DNA of 64,000 nucleotides from Nonlabens sp. GTDB lineage: Bacteria; Bacteroidota; Bacteroidia; Flavobacteriales; Flavobacteriaceae. Positions 57,823 through 64,000 of the stretch are shown piece by piece (position 1 is the stretch's first letter; every line of letters begins with the position of its first letter). The notes under the pieces were generated by a model. It worked only from the letters and a program-made list of their open reading frames with translations, was not told where the DNA came from and searched no databases. Both the position numbers and the translations under genes were made by a program. The stretch is taken from positions 310,001-374,000 of the forward strand of contig NZ_JAGYKG010000001.1 of assembly GCF_018401815.1 (NCBI RefSeq), given 5' to 3'.

Positions 57823-58377
57823 TTATACTTTCTCTACTTGCATATAACTAAGCTCCAAAGGAGTCTTACGGCCAAATATTTTAACCATAACTTCTAGCTT
57901 ACGCTTTTCTTCATTTACTTTTTCAATGACACCGTTAAATCCATTAAACGGACCATCTACTACTTTCACTGTCTCACCACTCTTAAAAGGAATAGCGATA
58001 TTATCCGTTTGCTCAGCAAGTTCATCAACTTTACCTAACATTCTATTGACCTCCGCTCTCCTTAGAGGCACGGGCTCTCCACCTTTGGTTTCACCAAGGA
58101 ATCCGATGACCCCATTTACAGATTTGATAATATGAGGCACTTCACCCTCCAATCGGGCTTGCACCATAATATAACCAGGAAAATAAATACGCTCCTTGTT
58201 ATATTTCTTACCATCTCTAATCTGAACCACCTTTTCGGTAGGAACCAATATTTGTTTTAAATAATCACCAAGGTTGTGGTGAGCTATTTCAGACTCAATG
58301 TATTCCTTGATCTTATTCTCTTGGCCGCTAACAGAACGAACAACATACCACTTCATCAAATCCTTCTCTTCTGACAT
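57823..58377 (-). CDS. nusG: Transcription termination/antitermination protein NusG
   Basis: The 184-aa protein has the NGN domain (KWYVVRSVSGQENKIKEYIE, residues 8-120) and a C-terminal KOW domain (DGPFNGFNGVIEKVNEEKRKLEV). It couples RNA polymerase to Rho or to ribosomes. It starts 12 nt after the secE stop. Confidence 0.96.
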   Translation of the reverse strand: MSEEKDLMKWYVVRSVSGQENKIKEYIESEIAHHNLGDYLKQILVPTEKVVQIRDGKKYNKERIYFPGYIMVQARLEGEVPHIIKSVNGVIGFLGETKGGEPVPLRRAEVNRMLGKVDELAEQTDNIAIPFKSGETVKVVDGPFNGFNGVIEKVNEEKRKLEVMVKIFGRKTPLELSYMQVEKV

Positions 58378-58389
58378 ATCGACTATTAA

Positions 58390-58587
58390 TTAATTTTGCT
58401 TTATCCAACTAAAATAATTCTCAATAGCAGCACTGAATACATAATCAATCCCTGCTACAATTAGTGCAAAAACAATGGAGAATACAGCAACTGTAACCGT
58501 CAACTTTTGCGTTTCTGCCCAAGTAGGCCAAGTCACATGATTGGTCAACTCATTATAAGACTCCTTTACGTATGTTATTAAACTCAT
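58390..58587 (-). CDS. secE: Preprotein translocase subunit SecE
   Basis: The 65-aa protein has the amphipathic helix (YVKESYNELTNHVTWPTWAET) and one transmembrane segment (VTVAVFSIVFALIVAGIDYVF), the minimal SecE layout. It follows tRNA-Trp and precedes nusG. A -7 box lies upstream. Confidence 0.95.
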   Translation of the reverse strand: MSLITYVKESYNELTNHVTWPTWAETQKLTVTVAVFSIVFALIVAGIDYVFSAAIENYFSWIKQN

Positions 58588-58607
58588 AATAGTAATGTTC
58601 TGAATGT

Positions 58608-58615
58608 CAAACTTA
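58608..58615 (-). promoter_or_regulatory. -7 box upstream of secE
   Basis: TAAGTTTG on the minus strand matches TAnnTTTG exactly, 20 nt before the secE ATG. It suggests an internal promoter for secE-nusG and the ribosomal genes, separate from tuf. Confidence 0.5.
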
Positions 58616-58662
58616 AAGATTCAATAAAAATTTATTGTTTAAGGCCAACTATATTTATAATG

Positions 58663-58735
58663 CACGGGCTGAGAGACTCGAACTCACGACACCTGGTTTT
58701 GGAGACCAGTGCTCTACCAACTGAGCTAAGCCCGC
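58663..58735 (-). tRNA. tRNA-Trp (anticodon CCA)
   Basis: A full cloverleaf of 73 nt with anticodon loop CTCCAAA and discriminator G73. It lies between tuf and secE, the usual bacterial position. Confidence 0.95.
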
Positions 58736-58836
58736 AAAACAACAATTCTTACAAGAATCATTTATTGCCTCACCTATATAAAGGGAAAGTACCCTATCTA
58801 AAATTAGATAGGATACTTAATAATATTAATTAGAAA

Positions 58837-60024
58837 TTAATCTAAAATCTCAGTAACCTGACCCGCTCCAACAGTTCTTCCACCCTCACGGATTGCGAAA
58901 CGAAGTCCTAGGTTTAATGCTATAGGCTGAATAAGCTCCACATTAATTGTCAAGTTATCACCTGGCATTACCATCTCAACTCCATCAGGAAGTGCAATGT
59001 TACCTGTTACATCAGTAGTACGTACATAAAACTGAGGGCGGTAGTTATTGTGAAATGGAGTGTGACGTCCACCTTCTTCTTTTTTCAGGATATAAACCTC
59101 TGCTTTAAATCTAGCGTGAGGAGTTACAGATCCTGGCTTGGTAATTACCATACCACGAGAAATTTGAGACTTCTCAATACCTCTTAACAAGATACCTGCG
59201 TTATCTCCTGCTTCACCTCTATTAAGGATCTGACGGAACATTTCAATACCAGTAATAGTAGAAGTCAACTTCTGTGCACCCATTCCGATGATCTCAACAG
59301 GATCTCCAGTGTTAGCTACACCAGTCTCAATACGACCAGTTGCAACAGTACCACGACCTGTAATAGAAAAAACGTCTTCTATAGGCATAAGGAAAGGCTT
59401 GTCCATATCACGAACTGGTTCTTCAATCCAAGTATCAACAGCTGCCATCAATTCAAGTACCGTATCCACCCACTTTTGCTCTCCGTTAAGTGCTCCAAGA
59501 GCAGATCCAGAAATAACAGGACCATTGTCACCATCATATTCATAGAAACTTAATAAATCACGCACTTCCATGTCAACTAATTCAAGGAGTTCTTCATCAT
59601 CTACCATATCCACTTTGTTAAGGAATACAACGATACGAGGAATACCTACTTGACGTCCAAGAAGGATGTGCTCACGTGTTTGTGGCATAGGACCATCAGT
59701 AGCAGCAACAACAAGAATAGCACCATCCATTTGGGCAGCACCAGTAACCATGTTTTTTACATAATCGGCGTGACCAGGACAATCTACGTGCGCGTAGTGT
59801 CTGTTTGCTGTTTGATACTCCACATGTGAGGAATTAATTGTAATACCACGCTCTTTTTCTTCAGGAGCGTTGTCAATTTGATCAAAACTTGTCGCTTTAG
59901 AGAAACCAGCATCAGCAAGCACTTTAGTAATTGCTGCAGTAAGGGTAGTTTTACCGTGGTCAACGTGACCAATAGTTCCTACATTAAGGTGGGGTTTCGA
60001 ACGATCGTACGTTTCTTTAGCCAT
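58837..60024 (-). CDS. tuf: Elongation factor Tu
   Basis: The 395-aa GTPase delivers aminoacyl-tRNA to the ribosome. G1 is [10 protein letters not shown]3 DCPGHADY, G4 NKVDMVDD and G5 SALGAL. The C-terminal strands end [12 protein letters not shown]. It sits in the tRNA-tuf-tRNA cluster. Confidence 0.98.
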   Translation of the reverse strand: MAKETYDRSKPHLNVGTIGHVDHGKTTLTAAITKVLADAGFSKATSFDQIDNAPEEKERGITINSSHVEYQTANRHYAHVDCPGHADYVKNMVTGAAQMDGAILVVAATDGPMPQTREHILLGRQVGIPRIVVFLNKVDMVDDEELLELVDMEVRDLLSFYEYDGDNGPVISGSALGALNGEQKWVDTVLELMAAVDTWIEEPVRDMDKPFLMPIEDVFSITGRGTVATGRIETGVANTGDPVEIIGMGAQKLTSTITGIEMFRQILNRGEAGDNAGILLRGIEKSQISRGMVITKPGSVTPHARFKAEVYILKKEEGGRHTPFHNNYRPQFYVRTTDVTGNIALPDGVEMVMPGDNLTINVELIQPIALNLGLRFAIREGGRTVGAGQVTEILD

Positions 60025-60140
60025 AATTTATAATCTTAGTTTATATTAGTGTTCAATTTTAAAAAAGACAGAAACGGAGCTAAAACCAAATCAGTCTATA
60101 CTAGTAATGGCCTCTGTTGAGACCTATTTTTATTTAACAG

Positions 60141-60212
60141 AGCCAATGATGAGATTTGAACTCATGACCTCTTCCTTACCAAGGAAACGCTCTACCCCTG
60201 AGCTACACCGGC
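60141..60212 (-). tRNA. tRNA-Thr (anticodon GGT)
   Basis: A cloverleaf with acceptor GCCGGTG/CATTGGC (two G-U pairs) and anticodon loop TTGGTAA. It is the last tRNA before tuf. Confidence 0.93.
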
Positions 60213-60278
60213 AAAACCCTTTTTATAAGGAAATGGACAACTTGACTTTAAACTCAATAAAAATAGAGTTTAATTTAG

Positions 60279-60351
60279 AGCGAGAGACCAGGTTCGAACT
60301 GGCGACATTCAGCTTGGAAGGCTGACGCTCTACCAACTGAGCTACTCTCGC
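60279..60351 (-). tRNA. tRNA-Gly (anticodon TCC)
   Basis: A cloverleaf with acceptor GCGAGAG/CTCTCGC and anticodon loop CTTCCAA. Confidence 0.95.
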
Positions 60352-60417
60352 ATTTTTTTTAGTTTTACAACTAAAAGGTATTCAATATTTCAAAATATCT
60401 CTTCAGATACCATCAAG

Positions 60418-60498
60418 TGGGGAGAGCAGGATTCGAACCTGCGAAGGTTTCCCAACGGAGTTACAGTCCGTCCTCGTTGGCCGCTTGAGTATCTCCCC
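60418..60498 (-). tRNA. tRNA-Tyr (anticodon GTA)
   Basis: An 81-nt class II tRNA with a long variable arm, acceptor GGGGAGA/TCTCCCC and anticodon loop with GTA. Confidence 0.95.
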
Positions 60499-60534
60499 AA
60501 AAAAGTCCTCAACTAAGACTTCAGTATTTTTAAG

Positions 60535-60608
60535 AGCCGATGGAGGGACTCGAACCCACGACCTGCTGATTACAAATCAGCTGCTCTAGCCAGCTGAGCT
60601 ACATCGGC
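60535..60608 (-). tRNA. tRNA-Thr (anticodon TGT)
   Basis: A cloverleaf with acceptor GCCGATG/CATCGGC and anticodon loop TTTGTAA. It is the first gene of the Thr-Tyr-Gly-Thr-tuf array. Confidence 0.95.
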
Positions 60609-60627
60609 TTTTGTACTTTTTTAACCA

Positions 60628-60656
60628 TAAAAAAAGCCCGCTATTTCTAACGGACT
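60628..60656 (-). terminator. Terminator of hpf
   Basis: On the minus strand a 9-bp stem (AGTCCGTTA with TAGCGGGCT, two G-U pairs) with a GAAA loop is followed by a U run. It separates the xerC-hpf transcript from the tRNA array. Confidence 0.75.
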
Positions 60657-60707
60657 GCAAATGTAAGCCTATTTTTTAATTACCAAAATATTTTTTAATA
60701 TTTTTTT

Positions 60708-61007
60708 TTAATACGAAGCTAACTTTTCTTTTCTTTTCTTCAATTGCCGCTCTAAAGACGCTACACATTCGTCTATACATTGCTCAAAAGTTTTACAAGT
60801 CTTTTTGACTACCATATCATCCCCAGGAACAAAAAGCCTTATTTCAACAATCTTATTTTCTGGCGCAGAAGTTTTTTGGACCTTTAAATACACATCTGCA
60901 TTTATGATTTTACTGAAAAATTGTTCCAGTTTATCTAATTTGTTTTGAGAAAAATTGATGAGCTTTAAATCAGCATCAAAATTAACTGCTTGCATGTTTA
61001 CCTTCAT
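60708..61007 (-). CDS. hpf: Ribosome hibernation-promoting factor, short type
   Basis: I start at the ATG at 61007, giving 99 aa (MKVNMQAVNFDADLKL); the frame is open 19 codons further up but would overlap xerC. The protein has the HPF/YfiA beta-alpha-beta fold and a basic C terminus (RQLKKRKEKLASY). It lacks the long C-terminal dimerisation domain. It binds the 30S decoding site in stationary phase. It lies 16 nt after xerC, so the two are probably cotranscribed. Confidence 0.9.
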   Translation of the reverse strand: MKVNMQAVNFDADLKLINFSQNKLDKLEQFFSKIINADVYLKVQKTSAPENKIVEIRLFVPGDDMVVKKTCKTFEQCIDECVASLERQLKKRKEKLASY

Positions 61008-61023
61008 AATACCTAATTTTAGA

Positions 61024-61911
61024 TTAATTATTTTTAGACCTAGGATGGGCAGCAACATAAACACCTTTTAACGTCGCCATACTGGAATGCGTATAAATTT
61101 GTGTTGATGAAAGGCTAGCGTGACCTAGCAATTCTTTAACAGCATTCAAATCTGCGCCACGATCTAGCAAATGAGTCGCAAATGTATGTCTCAATACATG
61201 TGGGCTTATTTTTACTTTTAAAGAAACTTTACTAAAATAGGATTTTATCACTCGATAAACAAGGTTTGGATACATTTTAACTCCTTTAGACGTGATAAAT
61301 AATTCATCTGTAGAGGGATGCGCGACAAACTGTCGCAAGGCGATGTAACGTTCCACATGATCTTTAATTGTATGAACCAACGGGACGATACGTTCCTTAT
61401 TCCTTTTACCCAACACTTTGATGGTGTGACTGGTGACATTAATATCCTTGAGTTTTATATTGATCAACTCCTCTCTTCTTATACCTGTAGCATAAAAGAG
61501 TTCTATGATTAAAAAGTCTCGTGACTCTACAAAACTGTTAGTGTCGTAGGAGGAATCCAGTAATTTCAAAACCTCTTCTGTCGAGAAAGGGATTTGAATC
61601 TTTTTAGAAACCTTAAGGCTTTTATAGGAGTCTGCAGGACTTGATGTCACCTCCCCCACCTTAAGCAAAAATTTAAAATAGGACTTTAAGGACGACATCT
61701 TTCTATTCACCGTACGATGAGAACCTCCATTCTCTAGTAGGCTAGTAACCCAACCTCTAATCAAACTATAGTTTACCTCATTTATCTCCAACACCCCTTC
61801 TTCTCTCAGAAATAAATCAAATTGATTTAAATCTTTTTCATAAGCTAAGATGGTGTGAGAAGAATAATTTTTCTCAAATTGAAGATATTCTATATACGAA
61901 GTAAGATCCAT
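61024..61911 (-). CDS. xerC: Tyrosine recombinase XerC
   Basis: I start at the ATG at 61911 (MDLTSYIEYLQFEKNYSS), giving 295 aa; the upstream ATG at 61941 lies in the rpsU terminator. The N-terminal SAM-like core-binding domain is at about residues 1-90. The catalytic residues are Arg in GIRREELI, Lys in VLGKRNKER, His-x-x-Arg in HVLRHTFATHLL, His in LGHASLSSTQIYTH and the Tyr nucleophile in the same segment. It resolves chromosome dimers at dif. No dif site is recognisable in this window. It may also be a general integrase, but the housekeeping neighbours argue for XerC. Confidence 0.9.
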   Translation of the reverse strand: MDLTSYIEYLQFEKNYSSHTILAYEKDLNQFDLFLREEGVLEINEVNYSLIRGWVTSLLENGGSHRTVNRKMSSLKSYFKFLLKVGEVTSSPADSYKSLKVSKKIQIPFSTEEVLKLLDSSYDTNSFVESRDFLIIELFYATGIRREELINIKLKDINVTSHTIKVLGKRNKERIVPLVHTIKDHVERYIALRQFVAHPSTDELFITSKGVKMYPNLVYRVIKSYFSKVSLKVKISPHVLRHTFATHLLDRGADLNAVKELLGHASLSSTQIYTHSSMATLKGVYVAAHPRSKNN

Positions 61912-61955
61912 AAAAAAACCGTTAATTGTAAATGTATACATTTACAATTAACGGT
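61911..61955 (-). terminator. Terminator of rpsU built on a perfect 38-bp palindrome
   Basis: Positions 61918-61955 are a perfect palindrome centred on TATA between 61936 and 61937. On the minus strand a run of U residues follows. It lies 25 nt after the rpsU stop and abuts the xerC start. Confidence 0.88.
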
Positions 61956-61979
61956 ATGATATTCTAAAGAAAAAACTCT

Positions 61980-62174
61980 CTAGATGTTTTCTGCGTCACG
62001 AAGTCCTTGAATGTAAGAAGCTTTAATGTTTTGAGCACGTTTTGCAACAGATGGTTTAGTAAACTGCTGTCTTCTACGTAGTTCGCGCATTTTTCCTGTA
62101 CGATCAAATTTTCTTTTGAAACGCTTCAGAGCTCTATCGATATTTTCTCCGTCTTTTACTGGTATTATTAACAT
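61980..62174 (-). CDS. rpsU: 30S ribosomal protein bS21
   Basis: The 64-aa basic protein (MLIIPVKDGENIDRALKRFKRK) is bS21. In Bacteroidota bS21, with bS6 and bS18, hides the anti-Shine-Dalgarno on the ribosome, and rpsU is one of the few genes with a strong Shine-Dalgarno. That allows autoregulation: ribosomes lacking bS21 can read the signal. Here such a signal is present 6 nt before the ATG. A full -33/-7 promoter and a perfect terminator make it a single-gene unit. Confidence 0.97.
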   Translation of the reverse strand: MLIIPVKDGENIDRALKRFKRKFDRTGKMRELRRRQQFTKPSVAKRAQNIKASYIQGLRDAENI

Positions 62175-62180
62175 AGTGTC

Positions 62181-62192
62181 ATCACCTCCTTT
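62181..62192 (-). promoter_or_regulatory. Strong Shine-Dalgarno of rpsU
   Basis: AAAGGAGGTGAT on the minus strand is complementary to the 3' end of 16S rRNA and lies 6 nt before the ATG. I noticed no comparable sequence before other genes here. Confidence 0.9.
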
Positions 62193-62203
62193 CTTTGGGA
62201 TGG

Positions 62204-62233
62204 CAAAAATACATAATATTTTACAATCTCAAA
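62204..62233 (-). promoter_or_regulatory. rpsU promoter (-33 TTTG, -7 TATTTTTG)
   Basis: On the minus strand TTTG (62233-62230) and TATTTTTG (62211-62204) are separated by 18 nt, matching the Bacteroidota consensus. A second -7-like TATCTTTG overlaps at 62237-62230. The leader would be about 25 nt, just enough for the Shine-Dalgarno. Confidence 0.7.
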
Positions 62234-62266
62234 GATATTTATTTGATTTGATAGTTGTATTATGTT

Positions 62267-62282
62267 CGCTTTCGCGAAAGCG
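62267..62282. repeat. Palindromic repeat copy 14
   Basis: A perfect CGCTTTCGCGAAAGCG followed by GAACA, 11 nt beyond the stop of the acyl-CoA dehydrogenase gene and upstream of the rpsU promoter. Confidence 0.95.
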
Positions 62283-62293
62283 GAACATTTCCT

Positions 62294-63463
62294 CTACTTT
62301 GCGGCTGGTTGATAATCTTTACCGTCAAGTGTCATTTTTGCGATAATCTCACGCATAATCTCACTCGTACCACCACCTATAGGACCTAAACGACTGTCAC
62401 GTGACATTCTAGCGAGGGGATATTCTTCTATATAACCGTAACCCCCTAAATACTGAAGACATTTATATATAACTTCGTCTGCAATCTTTGTTGAAAGAAG
62501 TTTGGACATGCTTGCCTCTTTTACAGGGTAAAGCCCTTTGTCGAGTTCTTCTGCAATAGCGTAATTAAAGCATTTTGACATTTCTACTTCGCTCATCATA
62601 TCGGCAAGGTTATGACGCAAGGCTTGATACGTGTCTAGTGACTTACCAAATGCGGTACGCTCTTTCATATAACCTATGGTGTACTCTAAAGCATATTCAG
62701 CTCGCGCGTGAGCATTGATCCCCATGATTAAACGTTCAAGCGCAAAATGTTGCATAATATAAGGAAAACCTTTTCCTTCTTCTCCCATTAAATTTTCAGC
62801 AGGGATGCGCACATTATCAAATCCTATTTCTCCCGTATCGCTTGCTCTCCATCCTAACTTATTTAACTTGGTTGCGCTGATACCGGGTGTCTCGCGATCC
62901 ATTACAAAAATAGAGATCCCCCTACCTTTTGCTTCCAAATCTGTTTTTGCAGCTATTACTAAGTAATCACTGTAAACACCGTTTGTTATAAAAGTCTTTG
63001 ACCCATTAATAATGTAATGATCGCCCTCTTTAACAGCTGTAGTCCTCATACCTGCTACATCACTACCCCCAAAAGGCTCTGTGATGCCTAGACATCCTAT
63101 TTTCTCACCCGTAAGTGTAGGAACTAAATATTCTTGCTTGATGCGCTCATCTCCTTCTTTCAATAAATGTTGAGCTCCTAAAAATGCCTGCACCCACATG
63201 GCTGCAGCAAAGCCACCAGAATTAATGCGTTGCATTTCTTCTAGGAAAATTACCGTATAGAAAAAATCCAAATCAAGACCTCCATACTCTTCAGGATAAT
63301 ACAGGCCGAAATACCCCATTTCTCCCATTTTCTGAAAAATTTCCCGATCTATATGACCGGTTTCTTCCCATCTTTCAATATAAGGAACAGCTTCTTTGTT
63401 TAAGAAATCTCTAAAACTCTGTCTGAAAGCATCATGCTCTTCAGTAAAATATTTTGAATACAT
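62294..63463 (-). CDS. Acyl-CoA dehydrogenase
   Basis: The 389-aa flavoprotein catalyses alpha,beta-dehydrogenation of an acyl-CoA, as in fatty-acid or branched-chain amino-acid breakdown. Family signatures are CLGITEPFGGSDVAGMRTTA (FAD and substrate contacts) and YLGGYGYIEEYPLARMSRDSR. I start at the ATG at 63463 (MYSKYFTEEHDAFRQSF), because the ten extra residues from 63493 are not family-like. Chain-length specificity cannot be read from the sequence. Neighbours give no pathway context. Confidence 0.93.
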   Translation of the reverse strand: MYSKYFTEEHDAFRQSFRDFLNKEAVPYIERWEETGHIDREIFQKMGEMGYFGLYYPEEYGGLDLDFFYTVIFLEEMQRINSGGFAAAMWVQAFLGAQHLLKEGDERIKQEYLVPTLTGEKIGCLGITEPFGGSDVAGMRTTAVKEGDHYIINGSKTFITNGVYSDYLVIAAKTDLEAKGRGISIFVMDRETPGISATKLNKLGWRASDTGEIGFDNVRIPAENLMGEEGKGFPYIMQHFALERLIMGINAHARAEYALEYTIGYMKERTAFGKSLDTYQALRHNLADMMSEVEMSKCFNYAIAEELDKGLYPVKEASMSKLLSTKIADEVIYKCLQYLGGYGYIEEYPLARMSRDSRLGPIGGGTSEIMREIIAKMTLDGKDYQPAAK

Positions 63464-63542
63464 AAAATTATTGCTATATAAATATTGAAACACATTTAAA
63501 ATCTAGTTTTACCTGTGGGATTCTCAGTGACTATTGATTATA

Positions 63543-64000
63543 TCAATCTAAAGTCAAATATAGCTGAATTAAAGCTAATTTTTCCTTCGGAAACCTAGAT
63601 GTTAACATGACTTTATCCCAACTTTTAAAACCATCCCTTAAAGTTCTTTGCTCCACAAGCTTTTCTACTACATAGTCGTCAAAATATGGAATAGATAACA
63701 ACTCTTCTTCTGTAGCCGTATTCAATGCTATTTTTAAAAAACCTGATCGCGGGGTCACATGGAAGTACTTTTTTAACTGCATCATAGTGGAGTCCGTAAG
63801 TCCGTAAACGCCTCTTACTTGTGACAGATCAATAAATCCTTTGAGGCGCTCCCTTTCTTGTAGGATTCTGCTAGATAGCGCAGGACCTATACCGTATACT
63901 TTTTGGAGCTCCTCTTGACTAGCTACATTAATATCTTTTGCCACCACTTTGCGATCTTTTGCAGTTGTGTTCTCGTTTGCGTAAGAGCGCTTAGGGTTAG
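63543..64000 (-). CDS. Helix-hairpin-helix (ComEA-like) protein, partial at right edge
   Basis: The open frame continues through the right edge; a GTG at 63947 is probably not the true start, since upstream codons stay open. Two or more helix-hairpin-helix motifs are visible: INVASQEELQKVYGIGPALSSRI and LNTATEEELLSIPYFDDYVVEKLV. Such proteins bind DNA without sequence preference and resemble the DNA-uptake protein ComEA. The missing N terminus would show whether a membrane anchor is present. No competence gene is adjacent. Confidence 0.8.
   Translation of the reverse strand, partial: NPKRSYANENTTAKDRKVVAKDINVASQEELQKVYGIGPALSSRILQERERLKGFIDLSQVRGVYGLTDSTMMQLKKYFHVTPRSGFLKIALNTATEEELLSIPYFDDYVVEKLVEQRTLRDGFKSWDKVMLTSRFPKEKLALIQLYLTLD

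Noticed and set aside
60658..60665. TACATTTG on the minus strand as promoter of the tRNA array
   Set aside because: It matches TAnnTTTG, but the predicted transcript start falls inside the hpf terminator hairpin, so it would transcribe straight into a terminator.
61024..61911. Phage or integron integrase
   Set aside because: All tyrosine-recombinase residues are present, but the neighbours are rpsU and hpf, there is no attachment site or cargo, and the length fits XerC.

Overview
The window looks like a core chromosomal segment of a marine-type member of the Flavobacteriaceae (Bacteroidota). The evidence is the lack of Shine-Dalgarno sequences before almost every gene, Bacteroidota -7 promoter boxes of the form TAnnTTTG, type IX secretion (T9SS) sorting domains of both type A and type B, a PorP/SprF-PorE-like pair, a Rho factor with a long disordered insert, and many outer-membrane beta-barrels ending in aromatic or basic residues. 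A 16-bp palindrome (CGCTTTCGCGAAAGCG) occurs 14 times. From memory I associate its AFAKAE translation with Nonlabens/Dokdonia-like genomes, but I could not check this.

Layout. 1-13 kb: a partial DUF4293 membrane gene divergent from rho, a coiled-coil membrane protein, an (AG)27 microsatellite upstream of a tandem M16 metallopeptidase lipoprotein, a fasciclin lipoprotein, a barrel protein, acetyl-CoA synthetase, a T9SS type A secreted repeat protein and era. 13.8-17.2 kb: an ECF sigma factor, an overlapping membrane-anchored putative anti-sigma gene and two paralogous barrel proteins. 17.3-22 kb: rpsT, tRNA-Glu and proS on the minus strand, then a Gly/Trp/Asn-rich lipoprotein and a FadL/OmpP1-type porin. 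22.4-27 kb: one giant modular T9SS type B adhesin-like gene. 27-35 kb: folE, cysS, yidD, a solute:sodium symporter, a CoA-binding protein, a gene-free segment of nearly 1 kb with 28-bp tandem repeats and two identical perfect 36-bp palindromes, then fabH and an alkB-like gene. 35-43.5 kb: assorted small and metabolic genes, including an alpha/beta-hydrolase-fold protein that has lost its nucleophile, queD and idi (idi apparently starting at a non-AUG codon), a LacI regulator and prfC. 43.6-46.6 kb: the PorP/SprF and PorE-like pair.

46.9-60.6 kb is the classical information-processing cluster read on the minus strand: tRNA-Thr(TGT), tRNA-Tyr, tRNA-Gly, tRNA-Thr(GGT), tuf, tRNA-Trp, secE, nusG, rplK, rplA, rplJ, rplL, rpoB, rpoC and a DUF3467 gene, ending at a strong terminator. 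Upstream of it are hpf, xerC and rpsU. rpsU has a perfect Shine-Dalgarno, a known exception in this phylum linked to bS21 autoregulation. The right end holds an acyl-CoA dehydrogenase and a partial helix-hairpin-helix gene.

I see no prophage, transposase, CRISPR array, rRNA operon or obvious defence island. The least explained structures are non-coding or quasi-coding: the hyperabundant palindrome, which also sits in frame inside three proteins and inside the rpoB-rpoC spacer; the palindrome and tandem-repeat locus at 32.5-33.2 kb; and the AG microsatellite.
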